DNA of 18,032 nucleotides from Robiginitomaculum sp. (GCA_021647805.1 JAKITZ010000015.1:1-18032), one strand, 5' to 3'; positions 1 to 7,905 are shown, numbered from the stretch's first letter. A program made the numbers and translations. Notes: a model not told the origin generated them from the sequence alone.

Positions 1-2
1 AA

Positions 3-53
3 GGCGAAAACGTGGAGACTTTAATTGCCGCATTGTTGCAAGAAATAATCTGA
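3..53 (+). CDS. C-terminal tail of a MoxR-family AAA+ ATPase (partial)
   Basis: An open frame runs in from the left edge and ends at TGA (51-53), leaving 16 codons that read GENVETLIAALLQEII. The stop lies two bases before the TTG start of the DUF58 gene, so the two are almost certainly co-transcribed. MoxR ATPases nearly always sit directly upstream of DUF58 genes, and a short helical, leucine-rich end fits their C-terminal lid helix. The catalytic part is outside the window, so the assignment rests on position rather than motifs. Confidence 0.55.
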   Translation, partial: GENVETLIAALLQEII

Positions 54-55
54 CC

Positions 56-928
56 TTGCCGATAAAAACTCAACATACATCTAATCAACAAGCCAATGAG
101 TTAGCAGCCAGATACCCTGCTTTACTTAGCGAAGCCAGCCGGATCAGTGCCAATGTCATTCATGGCTCACATGGCCGCAGAAAACGAGGCAGTGGCGAAA
201 CTTTTTGGGAATTTCGCCGAGCCAGAGACGAAGATCCGGCTAGCGCAATAGACTGGCGACGTTCAGGGCGTTCTGATGCTTTATTTGTCCGCGAAACCGA
301 ATGGGAGGCGGCAAATACAATATTTCTATGGCGTGACAGCTCGGAACAAATGAACTGGCGATCAAACGATAAATTACCATTAAAGTGCGATCGGGCAGCG
401 GTACTATTAGCAGCTTTGGGCCTTGTATTATTACGAGGTTCGGAACGGTGCATGGTTCCCGGAGTTTCACAAAAACCCGGCACCGGCATTGGCGCTATCG
501 AGCGCATAAGCCGTGAAATCATCACCGGCACTAGTTTAGCCAATTCGATAATACTGGATAACTCTCGCAGTCATGCACATTTGGTCATTGCCTCGGACTT
601 CTTGGAAGGCGCGCAAGTTTGGTCACAAAGACTAAACCGGATACGCCAAAGCGCAGTTTCAGTAGTATTGCTGCACATTAGTGACCCGGCTGAAGAAAAC
701 TTTCCATTTACTGGTCATATACTGTTTGAAGACAGCGGCAATGCTGAGAAAATTGATATGGGGCGGGCGCAAGCAGCCAAAGAAATATATCAACAGCGGT
801 TTGCAGCTGGTCGCGAACAAATCAAAGACTTTGCCAGCAAAAACAACTGGCATTTTTTGAGCCATAGAACCGATAAGCATCCGGCAAGTGTGTTTTTGGC
901 GCTATATCAATGTCTGGACAGTAAATAA
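56..928 (+). CDS. DUF58 domain protein of a MoxR operon
   Basis: This 290-residue cytoplasmic-looking protein has the DUF58 signature: a Gly/Arg-rich segment with H39, R41 and G45 leading to GETFWEFR (47-54), then IDWRRSGRSD (65-74), then a strand ending in D94-S-S-E-Q-M. That last piece resembles a VWA MIDAS loop (DxSxS), but the final Ser is Gln. No membrane segment is obvious. The start is read as TTG at 56 because no ATG lies near the N-terminus and the frame is open to the window edge; the ribosome site is weak, so the start is uncertain by some codons. Its stop TAA overlaps the next ATG by one base (TAATG), implying coupled translation. DUF58 proteins partner MoxR ATPases; the exact biochemical role is not established. 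Confidence 0.93.
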   Translation: MPIKTQHTSNQQANELAARYPALLSEASRISANVIHGSHGRRKRGSGETFWEFRRARDEDPASAIDWRRSGRSDALFVRETEWEAANTIFLWRDSSEQMNWRSNDKLPLKCDRAAVLLAALGLVLLRGSERCMVPGVSQKPGTGIGAIERISREIITGTSLANSIILDNSRSHAHLVIASDFLEGAQVWSQRLNRIRQSAVSVVLLHISDPAEENFPFTGHILFEDSGNAEKIDMGRAQAAKEIYQQRFAAGREQIKDFASKNNWHFLSHRTDKHPASVFLALYQCLDSK

Positions 929-3645
929 TGTTTGGTTCGCTAATTTTCCTAAACCCGTGGAGTTTGCTTGCGCTGTTATTATTGCCGATTTTTTGGTTTA
1001 TACTTTCAGCATTACCACCACAGCCGGTTTTGCAAAAATTCCCACCGATCCGCTATTTACGCGACCTGCAAGATAAAACTGCCAGCCCGCAGAAAATCCC
1101 ATGGTGGCTGCGTATTTTACGCCTTAGCATTGTTGCCAGCATAATATTAGCTCTTAGCACACCGGTAATATTGCCGCGAAACGATACTATTTATGATCGT
1201 CCGGTATTACTGATCATTGATGATGGTTGGGCCAGTGCTACAAATTGGTCAAAAATTCAATCCAGTGCCAAAACTATTGCCAATGCCGCTGATCTGGCCG
1301 AGCAACAAATAGCAATGGCCTTTACAAGCTCGGTTCAACAAAATCAAAATATCGCCTTTGAACCTTATGGACAATTATTGGAAAGACTACAAAATCAGCA
1401 AGTGCAGGCATTTGCCCCAAACCACGGTTTGTTAGCTGATATATTGCAACAATCATCACTTACTAAGCAGCAATTACCAATGCAAATTATCTGGTTAAGC
1501 GATGGCAATGATTATGGCCAAGCAAAGACTTTATTGGATACTTTGTCTGCTATGGGAAAATTGCAAATTCTGTATGATGCAGAGCAAAATGATTTACAAA
1601 TCACCGGTCTGGAGATTGAACCATCTGGCCTAAAAGTTGGAATTAGTTCCGACACCAAAACAACAGGCGTGGTGATAGCTCAAGATAAAAACGGCAATGT
1701 CTTGTCGCGAAATTCATTTGAGATCCCCAAAAACCAAACAAGCATTGACGTAACAATGCCAATGCCCCTGGAATTACGCAATCGAATGACAGCAGTACGC
1801 ATAAAGGGTGTTACATCAGCCGCAGCCGTTCATCTAGTTGACAGCTCATGGGCAATACCCAGATTAGGGATAATTGCCGGGCGCAACCAGAACACTGATC
1901 AACCGTTATTGTCCGAGAGGTTTTATTTAGAAAAAGCTCTACGGCCATTTGCGCAGATCAGCGCCATTGATATCAACCAAGCTGAACAACAATTGCCACC
2001 AATTATTGTTTTGCTGGATACGGGAAAATTATCTGATACCGCTTATTTGCGCCTGTCTGAATATGTAGAAAATGGAGGTTTATTGATCCGCTTTGCCGGA
2101 CCAAGGCTTGCCGAGCGACAAGACGATTTGATACCAGTTTCATTGCGATCCGGTGGCCGCTTGCTTGGCAGCTCGTTAGGTTGGGAGCAGCCACAACAAT
2201 TATCGCCTTTTGCGGGAAATAGCCCATTTTTTGGACTTGATCATCAACAACAAATCAACGTCACCATGCAGGTTTTAGCCGATAGTTCGCCTGGCCTATC
2301 CGATCATGTTTGGGCGCGCCTTGGCGATGGAACGCCTTTGGTTACATCCGCAGTTCGTGGCTCTGGCCGAATTGTCCTGTTTCATGTAACCGCGGCTCCT
2401 AACTGGTCGCAATTACCGTTGTCGGGAATTTTCGTTGCTATGTTAAAACGGATATTACCATTAGCAGCAAATCCGATTACTGATCTGGATAATAATAGTA
2501 ATATCAACCCGGTGCTTGATCTAAAAATTGCCATAAGCGCCAACGGCCAATTAACTATTCCTGATGGTTCTCACCAAATATTGCCCGCCAATGCAAAGCC
2601 TGAACCGGTAAATGCAATACATCCCGCCGGCCTGTGGAGTAATGGCAAATTTTCATTGGCCAGAAATGTTCTGGATAATCTTGAAATTAGCGATTTTCCG
2701 CAAACCTCAAAAGAGGTGATTGTCGCAAATATGGACAATACAAAGACAATTCGCTTTGCCGGGTTCTTATTAGCCTTGGCGTTGGTTTTGTTGATCATTG
2801 ATAATTTTCTAATTTTTATTTTATCCGGCAAAACCTCTACTCTCAAACGATCAGCAAAAACCGTAATTATCCTGTTGGCATTCGGCTTAACTGGTAATTT
2901 TTTATTTACTGCAAAACCGGCTACCGCCGAACAATTTGATCCATTTGAGGTCATTGAGCAAACAAGACTAGCCTATGTTACCACCAATAATGTCGCTATT
3001 GATCGGCTTAGCCATGCCGGACTTAAAGGCCTGTCACGAGAGTTATATTTGCGAACGACAGTCGAGCCAGCCGAACCAGTGGCGATCAATCTTGAAACTG
3101 ATGATCTAAATGTGATTTTGTTATTGTATTGGCCGTTATTGGACGAAGTTAAGCTATCCGATGCGGCAATCATCAAATTAAACACTTACCTTAAAAACGG
3201 TGGGATGTTGGTAATTGATACACAAGACGCTGGTTTTAGAGCTTTAAGCGCCGGCGGTGTTGATCCTGCTCTTAAATCACTGTTCTCGCAAATTGACGTT
3301 CCGGCTTTACGCCAAGTGCCAAAAGACCATGTTTTAACCAGAGCTTATTATCTAATTGAAAGTTTTCCCGGCAGATATGCAGACGCACCAATTTGGGTCG
3401 AGGCCGATCGCAAAGGCTCGTCACTAGATGGAGTTTCATCATTGGTTATTGGCAGTAATGATTGGGCAGCAGCTTGGGCTATTGACAAAAACGGACAGCC
3501 AATGGCCGGCTTAGCTGAGCAAATGGACAATCAACGAGAAATGGCCAACCGGTTCGGGATCAATTTGGTAATGTATGTGCTGGCCGGCAATTATAAGGCC
3601 GATCAAGTGCATATCCCCACCTTGCTGGAGCGTTTGCAACAATGA
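928..3645 (+). CDS. BatA-like membrane protein fused to DUF4159
   Basis: A 905-residue envelope protein. The N-terminus has two membrane segments (about 3-28 and 60-82) with the BatA-type NPW and PP features. A VWA-like strand follows, but its metal site is degenerate (DDGWAS around 98-103 instead of DxSxS). The middle has a Rossmann-like segment of glutamine-amidotransferase type (IIVLLDTG, ENGGLLIRFAGP). Two more hydrophobic segments lie at about 607-632 and 645-662. The C-terminal 670-890 matches DUF4159 (DPFEVIEQTRLAYVTTNN; LLLYWPL; LKNGGMLVIDTQD). The second hydrophobic segment looks like an internal signal peptide: Lys/Arg, then a hydrophobic stretch, then ATA-EQF. It is coupled at both ends, TAATG upstream and ATGA downstream (bases 3642-3645). 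This architecture is typical of alphaproteobacterial MoxR operons; its function is unproven. Confidence 0.9.
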   Translation: MFGSLIFLNPWSLLALLLLPIFWFILSALPPQPVLQKFPPIRYLRDLQDKTASPQKIPWWLRILRLSIVASIILALSTPVILPRNDTIYDRPVLLIIDDGWASATNWSKIQSSAKTIANAADLAEQQIAMAFTSSVQQNQNIAFEPYGQLLERLQNQQVQAFAPNHGLLADILQQSSLTKQQLPMQIIWLSDGNDYGQAKTLLDTLSAMGKLQILYDAEQNDLQITGLEIEPSGLKVGISSDTKTTGVVIAQDKNGNVLSRNSFEIPKNQTSIDVTMPMPLELRNRMTAVRIKGVTSAAAVHLVDSSWAIPRLGIIAGRNQNTDQPLLSERFYLEKALRPFAQISAIDINQAEQQLPPIIVLLDTGKLSDTAYLRLSEYVENGGLLIRFAGPRLAERQDDLIPVSLRSGGRLLGSSLGWEQPQQLSPFAGNSPFFGLDHQQQINVTMQVLADSSPGLSDHVWARLGDGTPLVTSAVRGSGRIVLFHVTAAPNWSQLPLSGIFVAMLKRILPLAANPITDLDNNSNINPVLDLKIAISANGQLTIPDGSHQILPANAKPEPVNAIHPAGLWSNGKFSLARNVLDNLEISDFPQTSKEVIVANMDNTKTIRFAGFLLALALVLLIIDNFLIFILSGKTSTLKRSAKTVIILLAFGLTGNFLFTAKPATAEQFDPFEVIEQTRLAYVTTNNVAIDRLSHAGLKGLSRELYLRTTVEPAEPVAINLETDDLNVILLLYWPLLDEVKLSDAAIIKLNTYLKNGGMLVIDTQDAGFRALSAGGVDPALKSLFSQIDVPALRQVPKDHVLTRAYYLIESFPGRYADAPIWVEADRKGSSLDGVSSLVIGSNDWAAAWAIDKNGQPMAGLAEQMDNQREMANRFGINLVMYVLAGNYKADQVHIPTLLERLQQ

Positions 3646-5687
3646 CAGCCAGCATCACTCTTGCCCCACTTATTCCATTGCTTTGGTTGTCAATATTGTG
3701 CGCGATAGCTGCTATCGGCGTAATATCAGTTGGCTGGCATCGCCCGCTATGGCTGGGTTTGCGAATGTTAGTAATTGCCAGCCTTGCTATAATTGCTCTT
3801 GGGTTAGAGCAGACAGAGACCGAACACGAATATTTGTCCGATATTGCCTTATTGGTTATAGATGACAGTTCCAGCATGAAGATGGAAAAAAGAGCCGAAA
3901 TTCGCGATCAAATGATCGAAACTATCCGTGGGCAAGCCAAAGAAATTGACGATCTTGAATTATTGGAAGTTACCGTTACCGACAGTGCTGATGGTACAAG
4001 ATTATTTGATAGTTTAACTGCCGGTCTTGACCAAATACCCCAAGGCAGGTTGGCAGCAGTAATTACCCTTAGCGACGGTATTATTCATGACGATGCGCCA
4101 GCAAAATTACCCGATGCACCAATACATGCACTTATCATTGGCGATCAGCAAGCCGGCGATAGGGCTTTAACAATAATCGAAGCTCCAAAATTTGGAATAG
4201 TTTCCGAAGATGTAAGCTTCAAAATTCGCGTTGATGACTTTGGTCAAACAAAGACTGCAAATGCAATAATTATCTTACAGCTTTCTGGAGAGCCGGAATT
4301 ACGCACACGAGTGCAAACCGGTATTGATGTAACGGTCAACATGCCGCTTACCCGCCGTGGCAGCAATTTGGTCGAGATAAGCGTTGAGGCTGCCGCAAAA
4401 GAGCTGACTTTGAACAATAATAAAGCAGTGGTTGAGATCACCGGGGTTAGAGAGCGTTTGCGGGTATTGCTGGTTTCCGGTGAACCCTATGCCGGAGTGC
4501 GGGCATGGCGTAATTTGCTAAAATCTGATCCGGCAGTGGATCTGGTTCATTTTACGATTTTACGCCCGCCAACCAAACGTGACTCAACCCCACTAAACGA
4601 GATGGCCTTGATAGCCTTTCCCACCAGAGAGCTGTTCGTCAACAAATTACAAAGCTTTGATCTGGTGATATTTGATCGTTATACAAGGCGCGGTGTATTA
4701 CCATTATTATACCTAGAGAATGTTGCGCGATATGTTGAAAATGGCGGTGCGTTAATGGTTGCCGCCGGCCCGCCATTTGCTGGTAATGGCTCTTTGGCAA
4801 ATACGTTTTTGGCTGGAGTTTTACCCGCCCGTCCCGACGCAAACATTCACAGCCAACCATTTACTCCGCAAATAACCGATACCGGAAAACGCCATCCGGT
4901 TACTTCTGGTTTTATCGAGCAACAAGATAATTGGGGTCGTTGGGGGCGGGTGATCGGCGTAAACAGAATTAGCGGTGAAACCGTATTGTCCACTGATGAC
5001 GGAAAACTATTATTGCTGTTAGATCGAGTTGGTAATGGACGAGTAGCATTATTGTTAAGTGATCAGGCGTGGTTATGGTCAAGAGGCTTTGAAAATGGCG
5101 GCCCGCAATTTGAGTTATACCGCCGACTTGCTCATTGGTTAATGAAAGAACCGGAGTTAGAAGAAGAAGCATTAAGTGGAATCATCAAAAACGGACAATT
5201 ACAAGTTCGTTTGCAGACTTTATCCAAAGAGCCGCCGGTAATAGAAGTTCAATCTGCTGACGGTCAAAGCTGGCAATTACAGCTAAAAAACAATGGCGCC
5301 GGTGTGTTTACCGGCTCGATAAACATGCCTGATAATATTGGAATGTTAACATTAAAAGCAGACGATTTACTGGCCGTGGCAACACAAGGGCGGCTCAACC
5401 CACCGGAATTGGCAAGCCTAAGACCTGACACAAAAGTTCTTGGCTCCTTGGCTAAAGCAACAAATGGCGGACAATTTATACTGGCCAATACTGATCAGCA
5501 AATTTCTCTACGTCGAACACGTCCACAAGACAGGCAAAGGGGACGCAACTGGATTGGCCTGCAACAAAATAAATTCAGCATACAAACCAATACCACAAAA
5601 AGACCTTTGTTTGCGTATTGGGCTTATTTGCTATTAATTCTGTCATTGTTCGGTCTAATGTGGTTGCGTGAGAAAAAACAGAACTAA
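3642..5687 (+). CDS. Membrane protein with intact VWA-like MIDAS and GATase-like domain
   Basis: A 681-residue protein. Two membrane segments near the N-terminus (about 8-30 and 38-55) are followed directly by a VWA-like core with complete metal-site residues: D74-x-S76-x-S78 and LSDG at 143-146. A Rossmann-like region of class I glutamine-amidotransferase type runs from about 270 to 400 (RVLLVSGEPY, FDLVIFDRY, VENGGALMVAAGPPF). No catalytic Cys-His pair typical of an active amidotransferase was recognised. One more membrane segment lies near the C-terminus (about 655-675), just before the charged end LREKKQN. The ATG overlaps the preceding stop by four bases. In this operon class the protein probably works beside the DUF4159 partner in the inner membrane, facing the periplasm; this is inferred from topology. 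Confidence 0.88.
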   Translation: MTASITLAPLIPLLWLSILCAIAAIGVISVGWHRPLWLGLRMLVIASLAIIALGLEQTETEHEYLSDIALLVIDDSSSMKMEKRAEIRDQMIETIRGQAKEIDDLELLEVTVTDSADGTRLFDSLTAGLDQIPQGRLAAVITLSDGIIHDDAPAKLPDAPIHALIIGDQQAGDRALTIIEAPKFGIVSEDVSFKIRVDDFGQTKTANAIIILQLSGEPELRTRVQTGIDVTVNMPLTRRGSNLVEISVEAAAKELTLNNNKAVVEITGVRERLRVLLVSGEPYAGVRAWRNLLKSDPAVDLVHFTILRPPTKRDSTPLNEMALIAFPTRELFVNKLQSFDLVIFDRYTRRGVLPLLYLENVARYVENGGALMVAAGPPFAGNGSLANTFLAGVLPARPDANIHSQPFTPQITDTGKRHPVTSGFIEQQDNWGRWGRVIGVNRISGETVLSTDDGKLLLLLDRVGNGRVALLLSDQAWLWSRGFENGGPQFELYRRLAHWLMKEPELEEEALSGIIKNGQLQVRLQTLSKEPPVIEVQSADGQSWQLQLKNNGAGVFTGSINMPDNIGMLTLKADDLLAVATQGRLNPPELASLRPDTKVLGSLAKATNGGQFILANTDQQISLRRTRPQDRQRGRNWIGLQQNKFSIQTNTTKRPLFAYWAYLLLILSLFGLMWLREKKQN

Positions 5688-5784
5688 CGCTGCTCCAACG
5701 GCTTCTCTTGCCCCCGAAGCTGACGACACAAATATCCTCAATGCTGCCATTAGAGAATATAGGATAAATATTTTATGCACCTAA
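5668..5784 (+). pseudogene. Possible stump of a further MoxR-operon gene
   Basis: A GTG at 5668 lies inside the end of the preceding gene in another frame and opens 38 codons to TAA (5782-5784). The translation starts MRKNRTNAAPTASLAPEADD and continues NILNAAIREYR before running out. It has a basic start, an Ala/Pro-rich stretch and acidic residues, which reads more like coding sequence than spacer. The overlapping start copies the coupling pattern of the three genes before it. It ends within the last bases of the oppositely oriented serine hydrolase gene. I read it as either the N-terminus of a gene cut off by rearrangement or a chance open frame. No family was recognised. Confidence 0.3.
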
Positions 5785-7109
5785 AATTTTACATTGCCTC
5801 TGGGTGGATAAACATACAATTCCATATCCGTTTTTGTATTTTCCAGACGCTGGTTTTGGATAATGGGTATAAATTCTTCGAGGAAATTTTCATAAATATC
5901 GGCAAAGTCAAAAAATACATCTGTTCGCCTATTGGTAGATATTGCAATAGAAATACCATATTCTGGCACAATCATTAACCAAGTTTGGCTACCCTTTGAA
6001 ATGCCGCCATGATTGAGGTGAGTAAGGGAGCCGACACCCTTTATTGTCCGTGATTTTCGCCGCCAACCAATTGCATAATCTTGTATGTTAACATTGCCAT
6101 TAGTCAGACGAACTGGCTCCCAGAAATCGTCGCGCACATCAGGGGCAATGAAATCGTCATCAAGCCATGCAGCTCCCAGTCGCGCCAAGTCAGATGGTGA
6201 TGCCACAAAACCACCCGCCGCCAGCTTATGGCTCAAGTCAACAAAGCGCCATAGTTTAATCTGTCGTCCTTTGGTTTGATAAGACACCGCGCGGTGTTTC
6301 ATATTATTGCGCTCCGTATCCGGCTCTATAGTGTGCAAACCAAGCGGTGCAAAAACTGTCTCGTTCATTAGCTTCAAATAGGGAGTTCCACTTGCATCTT
6401 GCATCACTGCACTGAGCAATATGGTGCCATAGCTGGAATACAGAAAATCACTCCCCGGTTGATATACAAGCTCCCCGCCATCAAACATGGAAAGAGCATC
6501 TTTCGGATTATTAAAATGCGATGTTAAAGCAAGGCTCTTATAAAAACCGATCCAATCTGTATTCTCTTCATATCCAGGCAAGCCAGCCGTATGAGATGCA
6601 AGCTGGCTTGCGGTTAAATCAGCCCATAAAATATTCGGTAAGTCAGAGGAATAAGTTGAAATAGGCGCATCTAAATCAAAGCTTTCTAATGTTACAAGTC
6701 GTGCCAACCCAGTTGCTGTCACCGCCTTAGATGTTGAGCCAATTCGGTAAACTGTTGTAGGCGTAGCAGCAATGTCCGCCTTTACATCTTGCCACCCTAC
6801 TGCGCCCGCCCAGACAAGCTTTCCGTCTATTGCAACGGCAGCCGATAGGCTGGGTGCGTGAATTTTGCTGCGGCGATCTGCGAGCAGAAGCAAGCTGTCA
6901 TTTCCGGCCACACGATAGGTATCATCATAAAGCTCTTGCCTAGCAGGGGCGTTATCTTGCAACTCTACCCAACCAAAAGGTAATCTGGCAGTCTCGAATT
7001 GATTTGAAACAAAACCATATATTGGCCACCCCAACCAAAGAACGAGACCTGCCATAGCGATAAAAGCAAATTTGGTAAAACTTTGTTTTTTGATACGCCC
7101 CGTTTTCAT
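5781..7109 (-). CDS. Membrane-anchored LACTB-like serine hydrolase (class C beta-lactamase fold)
   Basis: A 442-residue protein with an N-terminal membrane anchor (about 12-33) and the fold of penicillin-binding protein/class C beta-lactamase hydrolases. The catalytic motifs are in order: S125-T-S-K128 (SxxK), Y224-S-S226 in the place of YxN, and H367-G-G369 as the third motif. The Ser in the YSS motif and surrounding segments (QPGSDFLYSSYGTILLSA; AAGGFVASPSDLARLG; DYAIGWRR) recall LACTB-type serine proteases more than true beta-lactamases. The product probably faces the periplasm; the substrate is unknown, with peptidase or esterase activity more likely than antibiotic hydrolysis. ATG at 7109-7107 is chosen though no strong ribosome site precedes it. 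The gene is convergent with the MoxR operon, and its stop falls in the last bases of the small frame there. Confidence 0.88.
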   Translation of the reverse strand: MKTGRIKKQSFTKFAFIAMAGLVLWLGWPIYGFVSNQFETARLPFGWVELQDNAPARQELYDDTYRVAGNDSLLLLADRRSKIHAPSLSAAVAIDGKLVWAGAVGWQDVKADIAATPTTVYRIGSTSKAVTATGLARLVTLESFDLDAPISTYSSDLPNILWADLTASQLASHTAGLPGYEENTDWIGFYKSLALTSHFNNPKDALSMFDGGELVYQPGSDFLYSSYGTILLSAVMQDASGTPYLKLMNETVFAPLGLHTIEPDTERNNMKHRAVSYQTKGRQIKLWRFVDLSHKLAAGGFVASPSDLARLGAAWLDDDFIAPDVRDDFWEPVRLTNGNVNIQDYAIGWRRKSRTIKGVGSLTHLNHGGISKGSQTWLMIVPEYGISIAISTNRRTDVFFDFADIYENFLEEFIPIIQNQRLENTKTDMELYVYPPRGNVKF

Positions 7110-7318
7110 TCATCTAGACTAGGGTGGTTGGTTTGCAAATACAATAACGCCGGCTGGCAAAACGCAACCTTGTAGACAAACCTCTGCGCTGTCAGATACT
7201 TCTTACTCCCGCCACTAACCGGAATCACCCTATTTATTCGGGTGAGGACAGTTCTTTTCATGTTCTAAGTGTGAATAAGTCCACCATGATGGCTGGTGCT
7301 TGGTAGTCGTCAAGAATT

Positions 7319-7400
7319 CTCCCCTCACCCCAACCTCTTTCTCTGTCCTATCACTTCGCTACTTGAGGACTTTCCCCAGCCGGGAGAAGGAGTCCACCTC
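7319..7400. repeat. Degenerate dispersed intergenic repeat
   Basis: The segment opens with CCCCTCACCCCAACCTC and closes with CGGGAGAAGGAGTCCACC. Motifs of this kind (CCTCACCCCAACC... paired with GGGAGAAGG) recur between genes in many proteobacteria as REP-like dispersed repeats. The arms CTCTTTCTC and GAGAAGGAG pair at eight of nine positions, so the hairpin has decayed. The minus strand carries a 45-codon open frame across it (7488 down to 7351, ending LRGGLLLPAGESPQVAK). I take this for an accidental reading of the repeat rather than a gene. Other copies elsewhere in the genome would confirm it. Confidence 0.4.
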
Positions 7401-7543
7401 GTAATGTTTTGATATTTGATGGCGAGACAATTACAGCCCCCTTGAGCTGGCAAGGACGACCGTCCGTTTTAAGTTTTGGGGCAACCATTCGCCGCTCTGT
7501 TTTTAGTGGTCACAATTTGACCGCGAGACAGAAGGAGGGTGAA

Positions 7544-7563
7544 CAAGGGTCACGTGACCCTTG
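7544..7563. promoter_or_regulatory. Perfect 20-bp palindrome, candidate operator
   Basis: CAAGGGTCACGTGACCCTTG is identical to its reverse complement over all 20 bases, with an E-box-like CACGTG centre. The symmetry stops at its edges (7543 and 7564 do not pair). A partial copy of the outer arm (AACCCTTAA) follows a few bases later at about 7570-7578. With no loop it is better suited to binding a dimeric protein than to forming an RNA hairpin. No gene starts close to it: the nearest are more than 350 bases away on either side. The bound protein, if any, is unknown. Confidence 0.45.
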
Positions 7564-7588
7564 AGGGATAACCCTTAATTAGCAATCA

Positions 7589-7630
7589 TTGGCAAAGACT
7601 GCCCTTAAACTAAGACTTAGTTGGCAAAGA
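7589..7630. repeat. TTGGCAAAGA direct repeat around a 15-bp palindrome
   Basis: TTGGCAAAGA occurs at 7589-7598 and again at 7621-7630, a 32-base spacing that is close to three helical turns. Between them lies the odd palindrome AACTAAGACTTAGTT (7608-7622), whose last bases overlap the second repeat. The arrangement could be a protein-binding cluster or the trace of a small duplication. Neither repeat copy lies near a gene start. Confidence 0.4.
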
Positions 7631-7806
7631 TTTAGCACTCATTGCCCCTTGCTTGCACTTAAACATCGGGGATAAGCACCCAAGAATACTCGCAACTTAC
7701 CTACTTGCTATAATGGTGTTGCAGATGGCGCGTAGCAGCCAGTTTGCGGCTCTTTGACATTGTTAATACGTAAGCAACTCAATAAAACATCGGTTTTGTG
7801 CAAAAA

Positions 7807-7829
7807 TACAAAGGGATTTGTAATACAAA
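7807..7829. repeat. Two overlapping short palindromes sharing a TTTGTA arm
   Basis: TACAAA-GGGA-TTTGTA (7807-7822) and TTTGTA-A-TACAAA (7817-7829) share their central TTTGTA, so the middle arm can pair with either side. This gives two mutually exclusive 6-bp hairpins, or two adjacent operator half-site pairs. A TTGACA hexamer (7754-7759) lies about 50 bases upstream and a terminator-like hairpin about 55 bases downstream. The stems are short and A+T-rich, so chance is a real alternative. Confidence 0.3.
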
Positions 7830-7881
7830 CAAACCTTTTAGTGATGAGCCTTTTTAAGTTCTATCCACCGAGGAAAATCTC

Positions 7882-7905
7882 AAAACACGAGGTGTGTTTT
7901 TATTT
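7882..7905 (+). terminator. Candidate intrinsic terminator, plus strand, with no gene before it
   Basis: AAAACAC (7882-7888) and GTGTTTT (7894-7900) pair perfectly around a 5-base loop GAGGT, followed by TATTT. On the plus strand this is a compact hairpin with a T-rich tail. On the minus strand it lies about 40 bases beyond the SapC stop and is followed by fewer T residues, so it could serve both directions but suits plus better. No plus-strand gene precedes it within this gene-free region. The stem is A+T-rich at its base, which lowers confidence. Confidence 0.4.

Noticed and set aside
7532..7571. Perfect AAGGAGG ribosome-site sequence followed by a GTG frame of 10 codons
   Set aside because: The GTG directly abuts the AAGGAGG with no spacing, and the frame is mostly the 20-bp palindrome read as codons.
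7709..7714. TATAAT as a promoter -10 element
   Set aside because: No recognisable -35 hexamer lies 16-18 bases upstream, and the hexamer is common in A+T-rich DNA.
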